A stretch of 64,000 nucleotides of DNA from Gracilariopsis chorda (Eukaryota; Rhodophyta; Florideophyceae; Gracilariales; Gracilariaceae). The position numbers and the translations under genes are program-made. Shown piece by piece: positions 32,520 to 46,002 of the stretch (within the stretch, counting starts at the first letter, position 1; every line of letters starts with the position of its first letter). The notes below the pieces were generated by a model. It saw only the letters and a list, made by a program, of their open reading frames with translations, was not told the origin of the DNA and searched no databases. Location of the stretch: NCBI GenBank assembly GCA_003194525.1, contig NBIV01000085.1:1-64000 (forward strand). Direction: 5' to 3'.

Positions 32520-34299
32520 ATCACATCGGACCATAGCGATAAGATTTGCAGACTCCACAGTGCTTTTTGTGCAAAGGAAACATGTAGCAAAACTAATCGT
32601 AAAATGTAGCCAGTTTGAAAACCGAACGCCAAATGTTCCAATTTCATTCTGCCATTTAGATAGATCCAATGCAGATTGAATTCTTATCAACCGTAATGCC
32701 CCACCATTCGCTGTGAACTACATTATCTAAGGCCGTTTAGAACTCCAATACTCAACAGTAGAGTCTAAACCTGATCATTAGCTCTTCAGGTCTATTTGAA
32801 AATGTTTCTGTTCTTCTGGAGCTGGGGGTTTTAACTATGGCAGTACTATGAATTAATCACTATAGCATTTTGAACCATAGAGCAAAAGTTTTTTTTCAAA
32901 TGCTTTCACAGTTTTCGCTTTACTTGCTCTGTAAGTGCTTCGAATGTCACTTTTTGGAGTTTTCCATCCTGCTTGTTATCGTAATATAGCCTTTCTCATT
33001 TTCATGGTATTTAACTAGCAAAAGCGGTTTTGGAGACCATGAGAACTAATCTGGAACAATAAAAGTGCATTTGAAGCGTGCATGGCTGTTTGAGATGATA
33101 AACAGGAGCTGAATGGAGGCCATATGGACATCGAAAATCTTTATTTGTGGTATAGATTTAAAGAGTCCAAATGGAAGTTGTAAGGAGCACAAGTGGTGCG
33201 CAGATGAATTTCTGGCCATACAATTTGCATTCAACTTACAATCCAACGGTAATTCTTTGAAAGCGACTACACGACAATGCAATTCGCACGACATCTAAAC
33301 AAAAGAAACCATTCCGTTTTTTAGCTTGACATGTGCGTAGCGTACAGAGGATTTACGGAGTTCGTTCTCAACGTAAATGGTGAGATTTTTGAGTAATGAA
33401 CCTTAACTGCAGTCGTCTATGTGTAAAAAGTTCTTCTAGTGGGAGGCGTGACGCAGAAGTGGGCAAATAGGCTTTGCCAAGGAAGACAGCAAGTAGCCTT
33501 ATGATCACCATTCGTAGATAAGAAGTCCTCCATGAGCATCTTTGCACGCCATTGGTGACCAACGTCCTCCTGCCACGAACGTATAGCATATCTTGAGAAA
33601 TTACCGCATGTGAATTCGTAATCGAACGGTTATAAAAGTGTGGGAGAAGTGAACGGTTTTATTAACGTATCTCCCGGTATCTTTATCTTCTCCCAGGCGT
33701 AGTTCAAATTGTTAAAAACTGACGAGCATCCGAGTATTGTTCTGCATAGTGCTTGGAGCAGCATGAATAGCATGAAAATCCCCCCACGATGTGCGCAGCC
33801 TTTCCCTGTTGTTCGATGGGCTCAGCGATAGAGCGCTACGTACGACATGTTTTTTCGTTGGAAGAACGAACCGGCTACTAGTTATAGCTACATAGAAGAT
33901 ACCTGAAACGGGTGAAACAGAAGGTTGGCGTGGGCTGCAGATACTTTTAAGCTGTGTTCTTGCACAAAACGAAGCAAAAAATAAAATGGGGGAAATACAA
34001 AATGTTGAAGGATCATGAGAACAACCGAGCCGGTACTGCAGAAAGCCCAAATAGACCTGAAGGTGATGGTGATGCTTATTTAGCCAGAGCGACAAAACAC
34101 AATACTATGTACGACAATTATCTCTCTACAAGATAATAATGGTAACAAGAACGGCTATAACAAACCGGTAAGCACTAGGCCAACACACAGAGTAAAACGT
34201 ATAAAACATCTTGAAAGAAATTTTGTTGGTGGGTATACCCAAACTGAACGCGGTGGGTCTCGGGAATAAGTTAGTTAGTTCCCGCAGGCAATGAAATCA
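32520..34299. other. Unassigned AT-rich DNA right of element 2
   Basis: Only frames below 130 codons, none with recognisable motifs. No repeat shared with the rest of the window was seen. Confidence 0.4.
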
Positions 34300-35050
34300 G
34301 ATCTGAGAAATAGCGTACTTTTCTTTAAGGGCAAAACGGCAGGGCAGGTTTTGTTTAAGAAATATTGGTTCATAGGTACCTCTAAAAAAGTAATACTGTT
34401 GTGCACTATGCTTTTGGTCCACACATTGGTGTCCCTGGGCCGTGCGTCCGGTCACAGCGCAAAAAGACACATGTGAAGCACGCCAGCAGTAAATGAGAGC
34501 TCGCACGATTGCCAAGCGTCCATCTTCTCCGGGTTTCACAGATTCTACCTTTAAAGGTTCCATAACACTAACTCAACTTCATGCTGAATTTGATAAAGAA
34601 TCGCAAGGGTCAGCTTATACCTGAGTGCAATCGATGCCACCTCGGTACGTCATCATTCATGATTCATCTCGTTTAAAGAACATGTGCACTTGCATTGCTG
34701 TAGACATCCCTCTCTCTGGACCAGGGAACATGGCTGCCAAAGCGAGTGAGCCCCAGACAAAAAATTTCATAAGAACGTCAACTCTTCATGGGTGATACCG
34801 ACCTTCTTCCGGTCTAGAGCAGAATGCTAACAAAGACCACAGTCCACAACATTGACACCGGTACTTCATTATCACGATTGAATGCCAAGAACCCCAACCG
34901 GAACAACCCCGAGGCTTGTCCTTCCAGATCTGGTAGTATCTCTCCTTCTTCCCTCTGACTAAGGCGGTAATCTGCGTCTCTGCTGCCTCAGCGTTACGCT
35001 ACGGTAACTATTCTGATACAAATTTGCCCATGCCACACCTTGCGGGGTAG
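34300..35050 (+). repeat. Diverged direct repeat, left copy (old LTR/leader?)
   Basis: Collinear with 39090-39836 over several hundred bases at roughly 60% identity with small gaps. Shared landmarks are gcgtccatct, cccaac...cgaggc/cgtagc and a short Ser/Asn-rich reading frame near the right end. The pair flanks a gag remnant. It may be the LTR plus gag start of an ancient element. Confidence 0.45.
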
Positions 35051-37310
35051 TACAGTCGCTACTAACCATTTCGGGTGGGTTCACAAGGTAATCTTAGCTG
35101 CATGGGATCCGTTTCAAAACCTATCGATGTGTGCCTATTCTGCTCGGTTCCACCAAGCTGAGAGTTTCAACTGGGCAATGCTCCATTCTCACACGCACAA
35201 TTGCGGTCTGCCAAGGAGCGCTACAACTGGTTGTGGTCACTTCCTGCGATTGTAGTGGTCGCAGTTCTTTAGATTCAAACGTCTTAAGGATAGACCTCTG
35301 CCATGGAGAGGACTGGGACAGAGTCCTAGAAATAATGATGCGAATTTTGTCTAGACCTTTCTTTCTTGCTGTCATTCAAGATGTGCTTCCTATCCAATAC
35401 AACTTCGATGTCTCGAGGTATCGCACATTCGGCAGAGTATCCTATGGGGATAAACTGGCTCAGTTTGATACAGATGATTTTGAAACATAGTTGCCAGTAC
35501 CAATTGACTACAATAGGATCTGTTAGGTGACGCTCATAATCCCTGAGAAGTTTCGGATTTTCCGACTTCCTTGAAGGCATGCAGCGTTATCTAGAAACTT
35601 TTGGTCTAAACGCAAGGCGTGTTCCCGACCCAGGTATCTAAGTCTCTATACCCACATTGAAACCGAAAGTTATCTACCGCAACATTCAGGGGTCACATCA
35701 CTTTGCACAGTTACTGCCATGGTAGTGTCAGGTTGAGGTAAGCAAGTGCTGTTTTCCAGAACTGCCTCCCTGTTTGACTTATGAAAGTTCTTTCATCACT
35801 GATGAATCAAAAACCATTTATTGGTCATGATCAATACCCAGTTTTTGGAACCTCACTTATCCCCGCAGAGAAAGCTTCAGCATGGCGGTTTTTTGCATCT
35901 GGGAAGCGTACGATAAATAAGGCCTTCAGTTCTTAGTGCCCATTTTTTGGAGTACTATCAAACAGGTTATCCTGATAGTCTCGTTGGAATTCCAGGAGAA
36001 CGTGGACAGAATGTTATAAATCTTGTTTCTGATTGACAAGGTCAACTGTGATACCATTCCGTAGAATAACTGTGGTCACATTGAAATCTTCGTTATCAGT
36101 ACCCTGGTCGCCGGCATACAACTGTGGGAGATTTTATTTATTATGACCCATATGTGGTTGCAACCGGGTCTCATGGTCACCTATTGGAACAACGCAGTTT
36201 TCCTACCATATTCATTTTTGATGACGATTAAAACCCATCAGTATATATCAATGATCCAATGATGGATGATGAGCGCAATGAGAGTGGCAGACTTAATCAT
36301 GGATCGGTTCTGGAGCCGAGTAGTCCGAACAAAGCTGAAAATTCAAACCAATCGTGTGCTCGCAAGCACTGGAGTTTTATTACTATGATGCGTGTGTCTC
36401 AATCTCGAGAACGAGTAGTGGTCAAAATGGATCCTCATGTCATGGCGCAGGGCGGAAAACTACAACAACCTAGAATTCACGGGGACTCCGGACATGATCA
36501 ATGTTGAGGAGCTCCTAGCTCTTGTGGCAGACTATTTTCACTGAACCAGTCACTCAGGAGGAGTTCCAACGTTCATAAAACTGGTATTTAGCATTCTTAC
36601 ATTCACATCCCAGTGATAGTTCTTGTGATAGCTTCTATAGAAACCCAAACTCGTGATACTTCGCTCTTTCTTTTTTCATTAATTTTCTTCATTTTCCAGT
36701 TCATAGAGTTCTACATCATCAATAACTTAGTTTTTTTGCAAAAATAATTTGGTTTAAACTTTAGTCCGGTATTATCCTAACAACTAAAGGTCATCAACTT
36801 TCTGTTTCATATGTGGGGACCTTCTCCTTCTCCTTTCCTCGACCTTCTCCAATTTGCGACCAAATTCCGTTCTTCAGGGATGTAATAAACTGATTTCTGA
36901 CCGCCAAGGCAGTGTCAAGGGCATCATACCAGTTGATTAGTATGCAAAGTAGGTTAGAGAGGATAACTAATTCAAGTACTGGTTTATGTATTTATTTTAG
37001 ATCGTTAGTGACACTACTCTACTGTAGCAGGGGCAATGACACAAGAGCGGGCTCCAACTTATGCCATGTAGCAGATTACACCTGATATTGAGTCTCACTC
37101 ATCCTTAAGTTCGCTGCAGTGCTCCCACTCCAAGAGCGTTAAAGGAAAGGCCCTGTTCGCGAAGTGTGATACGATTTGGTTTTTACATTCAAAGTTCTGC
37201 TTCAGTTAAGATTATTCAGGCTCTCCTAGCATATTCGCACCGTACGACCAACACTACCCATTGGTTACGGCTGGCGCGCCTGGCTACCTCACACCCATAG
37301 GGGGTTTTTA
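35051..37310. other. Degenerate sequence inside the old gag-bearing remnant
   Basis: Plus-strand fragments such as IYYDPYVVATGSHG near 36130 and NLEFTGTPDMINVEELLALV near 36470-36530 look like decayed coding sequence but match nothing I know. 36540-37300 shows nothing. Confidence 0.3.
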
Positions 37311-37507
37311 TTGCCATCTTCTCTCGGTCACCCAACCTCCACCCTTCAGGTTGAACCCTTGCCATGCGTCCGCCAAAAGTTGTCTAAACAAACTACCAAG
37401 CTAGTAGTGGATACCCAATTTGGTAATACCACATTTGCGTTTCCTGACAAGAAATCTGGAACTTTTCGTAATGGTTTTGGAAAGGATAACCCAGAAAGAA
37501 GTTTATT

Positions 37508-38930
37508 TTGGAACAAAGCTTGGTTTTGGTTATCATTAGAAAGCGATTCATTGAAGCATCAGTTTACGAATTGTATATGTCACAACCGACAACAAGGTCC
37601 AGAAGTTCATCGAGTCAAAGAATGGGCGCCGGCCCTTCCCAGGGATTCGTCGAACCAATAATGGACAACTCAGAGCAATTAATGCAAGGAAATTCCGTAC
37701 AATTCTATGCCAAAGACGGGGAGCAGCCAAAGAAGAATACCGCTCCCTCGATACACAATGTAGTAGTTACCTCGGCCCCAGTGGGGCTAAGATCCGACAC
37801 CACATTCGACCAAATGGTACAAAACAAAGATCATGACAAACCTAAGATGGTGCTACACAAGTGGGTATTTGGATATAATTACCAAGATGGGGATTGATCG
37901 AGCAACTCATGAGCTCGCCAGTCAAGTACCAGCTTTGGCTCTTCAATTCCTTGACCAAGAAAATGGAGAATATCTATACCAAATGATGCAGTGGTCCCTG
38001 CAGTAACACCGAAGGGTGGCCATACAGAGCACCCAAACCGTCCCGGCAATGACAGCAACCCATCAAGGTATTCCACAGGCTCTCTTGATAACGAGGGCTA
38101 TCCAGTAATTCCTCTCTATAAACCGAACGGGTGATAAGCGTCCCAGGTAGTATCGGAAACTGGCAGACCCTCTAACAGACGAGAACCTGGGATATGAATT
38201 CCTTCCGCAATCAACTGGTGGAACCAAGCAGGGAACTGATTGAGGAGACATTTGTGGTAGTGGTTTGTCGAGCTCGGAGGATGAGCTACGACGGAGACCA
38301 AAAGGAAAGAAGAAGCTCAAGAGGAGAAAGAGAAAGGGCCGTGGTTTGGACCCCGACTCCGCGGACTCCGGGACCGATACAGAGAGGTCAGAGGAGGACG
38401 AGCATCTTAAAGATGGAAAACATAGAAAGGAAAGACACCGTGAGAAGTTGGACAAAAGCCGTGAAGCTAAAATTGAACCATATGACTCATCCAATTACAA
38501 AGATTCTGACAAAGATGCGAATATGGAGATAGTTCGCCCGTTTATCGAGCTGCTCACTAAGGCGGTTGATTACAGAGGCTGCATGTTACGGAACGTGGAT
38601 TCTGAGTATATCTCATAGGTAGCCCACAAGATTACCAAACAGTATAAGCGGCTTGTGTTCCAAGTGGGTGAATATACCTTCAAAGTTGATTCACAACCTC
38701 TCATTGCTTATTTAATTGAGAGGGTCCGGATAACTTGTGCCCAGAATGATTTTCAGAGGATACAGCCATGTGCTTGTTTCAATTATAATAGAGGAAGCAG
38801 GCCACATCCCCACCCTATACGACAATGCAAGGGAATACCCTGTCAGTTGATGAGGACTAAATTGTTGGGCAGTCCCCCAAGGAAGGAGGTACTCCCAAGT
38901 TGTTTGCGGCCTGGCTCTCTTTCGAGGTAG
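37508..38930 (+). pseudogene. gag: Old retrotransposon gag remnant
   Basis: The frame 38265-38930 has one TAG (38616-38618). It begins with a Ser/Lys/Arg-Glu tract (KGKKKLKRRKRKGRGLDPDS; TERSEEDEHL) and continues in the same frame into KQYKRLVFQVGEYTFKVDSQ, which aligns with the capsid start of element 2 gag (KRLKIGMSDLKFDGKDP). The segment 37508-37897 in another frame has a Gly/Ser/Gln composition like a gag N-terminus. No pol follows before the repeat at 39090, so the element was non-autonomous or internally deleted. Related to, but far diverged from, elements 1 and 2. Confidence 0.5.
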
Positions 38931-39089
38931 GCACGGCGACAGAGCCCTCCGTAACACACGTCGTTTGGGTGTGAAATTGAGATGTCTTTTGGCTTTACCA
39001 ACGTAGTTCTCACAGGGACACGGGCTACCAGCTGAGTAACATAGTGCACAGGTCCGTGTAAGTGGGGTTCTGGTTCAAGGAGAATCCAA

Positions 39090-39836
39090 AGGGAAAAGTA
39101 AAATGAAGGGCAAACAACCAAGGAAATGGGTACAAACGAACCGGTCGTTCGGGAAACCGCACGACTTACGCATATCCACCTGCCTCTCTGGATAGTGTAT
39201 TCCGCCACACGTGGGATCGACATGTTTGTGTCACTCAAAGCCATGGTTGGCCACGGCGCAACACTACCCGTTTGAACCATGTCAGCCATGCGCAATTTCC
39301 ATACGCTTATCACGCGTCCATCTACTCCAGATATGATAAAAATAACCCATGATGGTTCCAAAAATACCAAAAAGTTTTCATACCTAACTTCACTACAAAC
39401 TTCCAATGGTCCACTCATACACGAGTTGAGCAGATGCCACTTTAGTACTGAATCATTCATCGTCCACCACGCCTTGAGGATGTGCGCATACGCGCTGTTC
39501 TATACATCCTTCTCCCTAAACCAGCCAATATCGCAACAAAAGCAACTGACCCGCAACGAAAAATTGTAAAAAGAACCCAACTTCTCAAGTATAGTACCGT
39601 CCTTCCTCTGTTTCAACGCAAAATGTGACAGAAAATACCGACACTATCGCCTCCGATATTTCATCTTCACCATTGAACTCGGAAAATCCCAACGCACAGA
39701 ACCCCGTAGCTGGTGCTTCCTTATCTGGGAGAATTGGTTTTTTCTTAGTCCTGACTGAGCCAGTTTTCTATGACTCCAATGCGTCAAGGTACCGCTCCAA
39801 TAATCTGCCCAGTACGCAGCCGTGCGTGACCCTACT
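39090..39836 (+). repeat. Diverged direct repeat, right copy
   Basis: Partner of 34300-35050. It includes a 71-codon frame (39625-39840) starting with GTG that is Ser/Asn/Pro-rich like a gag start. A minus-strand 205-codon frame (38843-39460) overlaps it and is probably a chance opening. Confidence 0.45.
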
Positions 39837-41970
39837 CTAAAGGTAGTTTAGTGACGAAGAGAGGTACACCTTGAGGGGCATAAGTAATGCACCGTGCTGC
39901 CTCTATCGCGTGGCAATGTAGTATGCCCTGATCTACAGTAATAATATCTGTTCCTTTGAATGAGTAAATAACTAAATAATAAGTAAAATAGTTAGATAGC
40001 CCTATAGCCCAGAGCACAAAACGTATAGTACTTCTATGCAGGTCTGCCAACGATGTAGTCTCCAGGGGTTGCTCTCTCACACGTAGCGCACCTTCTTTTC
40101 ACTCACACACTTGTGTTTCTGAGCGGCAGGCCTGGACAGGGCACAGCACGACACTGGCGAATCAAACCAACAATAACCAAACCCTGCCAGCCAGCGAGGC
40201 ATTTATGTATACCACACACTTTGAGAATCTACTGCAAAAATACAAGAGAAAGAATAAGTATATGCTTTAATTAACCAAAACTTTTTATAGCCCCACCAAT
40301 AAGATCTCTCTATAATTTACCAAAGTTTCATTAACGGTTTCGTGGTTTAATTTTCGATTCAAGTAAATAGGTTCATGAAGCCTGAGCATACAGGACAAAA
40401 TCTGACGCACATAATATTCTGTAAGCTCTACAAGCATTCAAGCACAAGGATTGGGGTCATCAAAAAAGAGGTTAATACTTGGAAACCCAAAAAAGCAATG
40501 ATTGATGTATGAAGATGTTTTGAGCTTTTCATAGAGTAAAGCAAATGCCCATACAGGTCTAGAAAATAAATAAAAAACAATTTGATAGAAAAGCTAGAAT
40601 GAAAACATGAAAAACAAAACATAGCTATACCATATTGGTTCAATATACATACAAAGATGCTTTCGGGCATTTCACACACCTTGCAACTTCAGATGTTCTT
40701 GTTGCTTCACTATTTCTGAGTTTATTTAGCCTTGTTCTGTAGGTTTTTATTTTCAGGCTTTTGCCTTTTGTTTGTAGCATGTTCAACGTAGGAAAGACTG
40801 GTTTAGATACTGTCCTATTCGAGTAGTAAGCAAAAAGCACATTGTAGCCTGTTTGCTAGATGCAAGTGCGATCAGGTCTTTTTGGCGATATAAACTGGGT
40901 TTCCGGAGTTTAAACAACCAACGGGCACGTGGTTGAATTTGGCATGCTAGGGCTGACCAATATTGGAATGAAACTTTATGTTATTGTATGTTCAGGATAA
41001 AGTGATATGCTGAGACGTGAATGGTTACTCAGTATGCAAGATCCGTACTCCGGTCTTTTAGCTAGTGCTTTTTTGACACTTACTTTATATGAGCTCAGTT
41101 TGAAAATGGTTCATAGTACAAAAACTTAAAACGTTTTAAGAAGACTTTTTTACCGTAGCAATATGAGATAAAAAGGCTGTTAATGCATTGAACAGTTATC
41201 ATATTTGCAGCAGAGAGCTGGAATTTATCTATAAAGGAACGTGGTTTAAAGCCCAACAAATAGCTTTTGACATCGCTGTAAAATAATACTTACCGAAAAG
41301 TATTTTAAGTATTTAGATTAATATGTGTCGGTCGGATTGATTGAAAGGGTTGAGAAATTAGTAATGTAGTTAATTTTGCCAGTATCATAAGGTGTTTTGC
41401 TTTGCAAAATTTCAAGAACGCTTCTATTACTTTCAAAAGTCAAACATACCTAGCTTTCATTTTCTAATCGGGGTTAAAAGTGTCTGCTTTTCCCAAAACA
41501 TTCAGATAAAAGAGCTCAGAAAACTAACATAACATATATTACAAAGCATCTACAATTGTTTCTAAGTAAGATTGAACTTCCTTTATATATTTGAAATCGT
41601 AGAATAGAGGTCTTCTGAAAGCAAGCACCATCAAGTAATAACATGGTTTAATGCTTTGACGGTCGTCCGGTCTCATGTGGGTTCAGCGCGATGGCCAGGG
41701 CAAATAAACTGAAAAGCTTGCTATTGGCACTGAATTAAGAGATTTTCCAACTTCACCTTGAAAACCTGTGGTAGAATGGTAGTATAGTGCAAGCAGATGT
41801 ACTTCAAATACTTTCTGGATTGACCAAACCATCACTTGTAACATCATGGTGGTTGCAAGGCCGTATATGAACAAACAGAACTTGAGTTTAAACATCGTTG
41901 AGCTTCAAAAAGCTTCAAAATTCTTCACGAAGCTCGATTAAGTGTAGTAATAGCTTTGATCTCAGAACGT
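39837..41970. other. Unassigned AT-rich DNA left of the piggyBac units
   Basis: No open frame above 83 codons with a recognisable motif. It could hold a further, very decayed copy of the piggyBac unit, but I could not align one. Confidence 0.35.
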
Positions 41971-42050
41971 GTAAGCACGCCCACTTGACTAGAAGAGAGA
42001 ATAAGGTCACATATGTTAAAGGGGTAGTCTCGACCTAGTTGAAAGAATAT

Positions 42051-43913
42051 CTAGCAAGTCAAACACGCGGGTTGAGTCAGTAGGGGGCTATAGCGAGTTG
42101 AACTTTTGTTTTTGTCACTCATAAAAGAATCCAATTTTACTGCCAAAATGGCATGTTGACGTACCTGCTGACAACAGACAGCACTTCCAAGTGGTAGAGC
42201 CTTGTGACCAATCTCAACCTGAGTTATAGAACAATTTCTTCTAGTACCACCGTGACATATGTAGACATCAACATTCCCTCTTTGATAGGAAACGGAGTAT
42301 GAAAACATGGACTTTGTATTTGCTTTGCAGGCATTTCGTATTCCTTAGTGTAAAGCTTTTGTAGTACTTCCCTTAAGTCTTTTCTGTTTCCTATTCTTCT
42401 GCATTAAATGAACACCAGTTCCCGCTGTTTGCGGTTGATCTTCTGTTTCTTGCAATTGTTCTGCATAACTTGCCATGAATTTGATTCTATCCCACGTATT
42501 GTGCATGAGCTCGTCTGCCAGTTTGCAACAAAATTTATGCTGGCTTTTTGACTGCCTTATTACATTTGATGATTTGTAAAGATTCCAAGCGTCAACAATA
42601 AGTATTGCTAATATAGAGCTGTTGACTCTAAATGGCCATTCTTTCTCTTCAAGTTCTTTCTCTAGCTTAAGATCATCCTGACGACAACTACTGTGCCTTA
42701 CTATCATTGAAAATGTTTTGTAATAATTTTCCCAAACCTCTCGAGTGGGGACTTTGAGCTCAACCATTTTGGAAATAGTGCCCTGTCCTCTCCATTGCTA
42801 GGAGAAATTGGGATTCCAGGGTTGAATATCTCAATGGTAGACATAAGGTACGTCATTTCCCTATCCATCCAGACAATGGCCATTAAAGCATTACTAAAAC
42901 TGTTTCTTTTTGAGATCACATACCTATAATCACCACGATCTGATAGTGTTGTCTCAGACCAATGCTTCATTGAAAAACCACGGATCGCATTCTCAATAAC
43001 TCTAGTAAACCTAAACCTTTTTTCTAGTAGAGCATTCGCCATTTTTACCGAAGCGATAAAAGAATCTGCACAGATTTGTCTTCCAGATTCAAACCAAGGT
43101 TGCATCAAGCGTAGTAAAACTGCAATTTCAATTCCATAATATCATCAAATCCCTGATTTGAAGCTTGAAAGACGAGGTTAAGCTCGATATTAAGCAAAAG
43201 TCCGCTTCTGCCACAGTTCAGTGTCTTCTTCTCTAAGCCGTTTTCAGGCTGTCTATCTAAAGCAGTGTATTGACGAAGACCAACGTCAATCCAACCTCCG
43301 AAAAGCCCATAAAAGCATGACATAATTTCATCAACGCAAAGAGCATGAGAAACCATGACGGACAAATGGCGATGGTCATCAATTGTTTTACAAAAGCAGC
43401 TATGAATCCCCAATGTGCATTTCCGTGCTTATCAAGTGCCCCGTTTTCACTGAAGGTAGTAAAGCTTTTGAGTGCTTGAAACTTGTTTCATGACATCGCG
43501 TTACGAATGCGTACTGGATCTATAAATCGAGAGGTCGGCTTAGAAATCCATAAATCTCTTCGATTTAAAGACCCAAGGCTGTTCATTACAATGAGAACTG
43601 CGAAGAATTGTAAAATTTCACCATCAAATTTTCGAGATAGACCTTTGCGTTCCACAATCATGTTCCTCTTTGCCGTTACTACTTCTGGATTTGATGAAGA
43701 AAACATCCACATAAAGTAGTCTAATGCGCTCATGTTCGGTGGAAGATAACGGTGCAAGATAGAATCTCCAGCTGAACCATCTGCTTTCCATTGATGCAAT
43801 TGCATATAACCAATAAGTGAACTACGCGTCACACTGATGTTACAAGCACGCCCATGAACGTTAATTGATTGTTTGCATGCAGTTGCAGAAGAAAAATGAT
43901 CCGTGTTATGCAA
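42051..43913 (-). pseudogene. piggyBac-type transposase, copy a
   Basis: Minus-strand pieces in order. 43913-43488 is the N-terminal part (LIGYMQLHQW; ALDYFMWMFSSSNPEVV; GEILQFFAVLIVMNSLGSLN). 43413-43105 contains VSHALCVDEIM with the first catalytic Asp and YTALDRQPENG. 43108-42704 has ICADSFIASVKMANAL with the second Asp, RFTRVIENAIRGFSMKHW, and VWMDREMTYLMST with the third Asp. 42767-42345 has RQDDLKLEKELEEKEWPFRV and ILAILIVDAWNLY. 42308-42051 holds a C-terminal CH-type finger remnant (VYICHGGTRRNC). All three catalytic Asp remain but the frame changes at least four times. PiggyBac enzymes cut and paste at TTAA without footprints. Confidence 0.75.
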
Positions 43914-44811
43914 ATGGGCGTTTCTAGACGAGTGAACATTTTGGGTCGGAAGTTGTGACGGTGTAACCGGATTGGAACTGTGTGGCTGTTCTACTTCAAT
44001 CCCGTGACCATGAAATAATTTGAATTTACAAATCGGAAGATTAAACTGCGTGTGGAGATTGGATAGCTTGAAGTTAAATGTGACAAAAGCGGCGTTTTGG
44101 CAGCTGATCCGCTTGGTTTCAAAATATGTGACTGTTCTGTTTAGACTTTTGATTTTCTATAATAATGCGTATTGGCGCTTGCATTCGTACTCAAAGTGCA
44201 CAAAACAAGCTCGAATATGGACATTAGTACCTACGGGACAACGTAGATCAGGTTGATGTGGGCATAGGTGGCGAGATTCTTGACTTTGACGGGTAATGTC
44301 AACAGCTGCCGACGTTGTGGACATAAGAACTCTGCTTCTTGTGCTATGCCACTAAAGATGAATTGATGGAGGTGTAAAAACAAAAAATTATCTTTGAAAA
44401 GTGAAAAGTACTTCTACAAATTTCAGTCAATCAAAAGTGACCTGATATGAGATCAATGTCAAGTAGACACTAGTGTCTGTAAGAACAGTTAAAATGTGGT
44501 CGAATGATTATTTTGTGAATGTTTTAACCTTTTCATACACTCGTGAGGAAGGGTGCTTTTGAATCAAAAGTACGTTTTTGATATCAGGAACCCATTTTTT
44601 CTGGAGCTTTGTAATAAATTAGACGTATTTTACAAGAACATGTGTACGAAATCATTTGGTTCTCTAACGTTTCGTCTTCTGACCTAATATAAACTACTCC
44701 ATTTGACAATTTTCGTTATATAAAAATATTCTGCATAGGTTGTAGGGACTGCAAAAGGCAAAGACATATGGTCAAAATAACCAAAACTGAACGCCAAGTT
44801 GATGGTTTTGA

Positions 44812-44823
44812 CCTCATATGAGG
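44812..44823. repeat. 12-bp palindrome CCTCATATGAGG in unit a
   Basis: A perfect palindrome kept in unit b at 60014-60025, while the surrounding sequence is clearly diverged. It could be a protein-binding site of the unit. Confidence 0.5.
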
Positions 44824-45300
44824 CCTGTGGTCCTATTGACCCTGGTGTCTACTCGACCGAGATGCTCTTCTCATAAGAGACCAGCCGGTCTGAGACAAAA
44901 ACATTAATAATACATTTGACTTCTGGCTCAGAAACAAAGAGCTTTTGCAAAATCTTTGACTTTGACCGCCCAGTTCAATTGAACTGGGGGGTTAAAGTCA
45001 AATATTTAAGGCGCAAACCAGCCACCTTCAACGGCTTGTTTGGGCTTAAATGGTTCAAAAGCTGTAGCAATAGGTAGTTGTAACAGCTCAGTTGGCTCCA
45101 ACCAATTGAGAAGCTGTAGCAAACCGGAGTTCAAACCTCGCTGAGATTTTTCAAACTCTAAGAATCTTTTGGGATCCAGACTGATCCAATCTACCTTAGG
45201 ATTGTTCTGACATCCAGTGAGTTGACCCCTTCGAGTACATCAAGAAACGCACATTTATTTCCCTCCAAACGACTAGCCAATGTTAATGAAAGGATTTGCA

Positions 45301-45755
45301 CTAATGGCGCGAATCAGTGGAGCACGTGTAAGATCTGTCACTCTCCACAGCCTCAGTTTCTATCAGCCCGGTGGAACCCGTCTCATGCGAGGATGTCTCC
45401 GTTGGCCAACGAACAGAGAAATTTTTGCTTTGCCCATTCAGGCGTTGGTCTTCTAATTCCGTGTGCACGGTGTCGAACTTCGGGACTTCGGAGCAAAAAA
45501 TCTCTTCCAAAAAAACCAATTCACATTGCAACGATGCACATCAATGTGGTTCAATGGAGACTGTATTATGACCACATTTTCCAATAATGTGCACAAGCGC
45601 AATAGAACAGCATTCTTACGGTTGCGCAAATGCCAAATTTGTAGGTACTGAACCTCTGTTTGGGATATATCGGCCACGGCTTTAGAATATAATTGAAACG
45701 AAGATGTAGAGTGAAATAAGTTGTAGGGGGCTGCTTGGAGAAAAGTGTTCTGCAA
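45301..45755 (-). pseudogene. Divergent accessory ORF of Helitron A, unknown
   Basis: Two overlapping minus-strand frames, 45755-45453 (YNLFHSTSSFQLYSKAV; NVNWFFWKRFF) and 45531-45301 (VFLEEIFCSEVP; SYTCSTDSR), joined in the -1 direction at a run of seven T. The same arrangement and the same stop position occur in Helitron B (51950-51505). No domain is recognised. It could be a small divergent gene or conserved 5' sequence. Confidence 0.35.
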
Positions 45756-45866
45756 CTTGAGGGTAAATTCTAGCTTTAGTACACAATCTTCAGCACATTA
45801 CAAATTAGGTAAAATAGAAACGTATCCTATTCAAACAACGAAATAAATAACGAAAAGGAAAACCTA

Positions 45867-46002
45867 CGTATACCCTTCTACCAAAAATAGTTATAGTTTA
45901 CGTAGTGCATAAGGAAACTACGCAGTGTGGCAAACGTATACCTTTCAGAAAACTTTTTAATATATTTAGTTTATACGTAGGGTACACAGTTATACAAATA
46001 TA
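45867..46002 (+). repeat. 68-bp tandem repeat, about two decayed units (Helitron A)
   Basis: Starts cgtataccct...aaaaatagttatagtttacg. It corresponds to the five-unit array of Helitron B at 52071-52410. Confidence 0.6.

Larger units (their letters stand above)
42016..45189 (-). mobile_element. piggyBac unit a
   Basis: A ~3.2-kb unit whose 3' margin (41975-42130, including TTAAAGGGG at 42016) is also found at 51241-51393 and 60386-60530. Its far margin (44780-45189) aligns with 60000-60340 and shares CCTCATATGAGG. Helitron A follows directly at 45190. Sequence similarity continues left of the TTAA, so TTAA is not proven to be the true transposon end. Confidence 0.55.

Noticed and set aside
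38843..39460. 205-codon minus frame as a host gene
   Set aside because: No motif; it lies across the diverged direct repeat and the other copy is not open.
42016..42019. TTAA at 42016 as the exact piggyBac terminus
   Set aside because: About 35 bases before the TTAA are also similar in all three copies, so the repeat unit extends past it and the true end is not shown.
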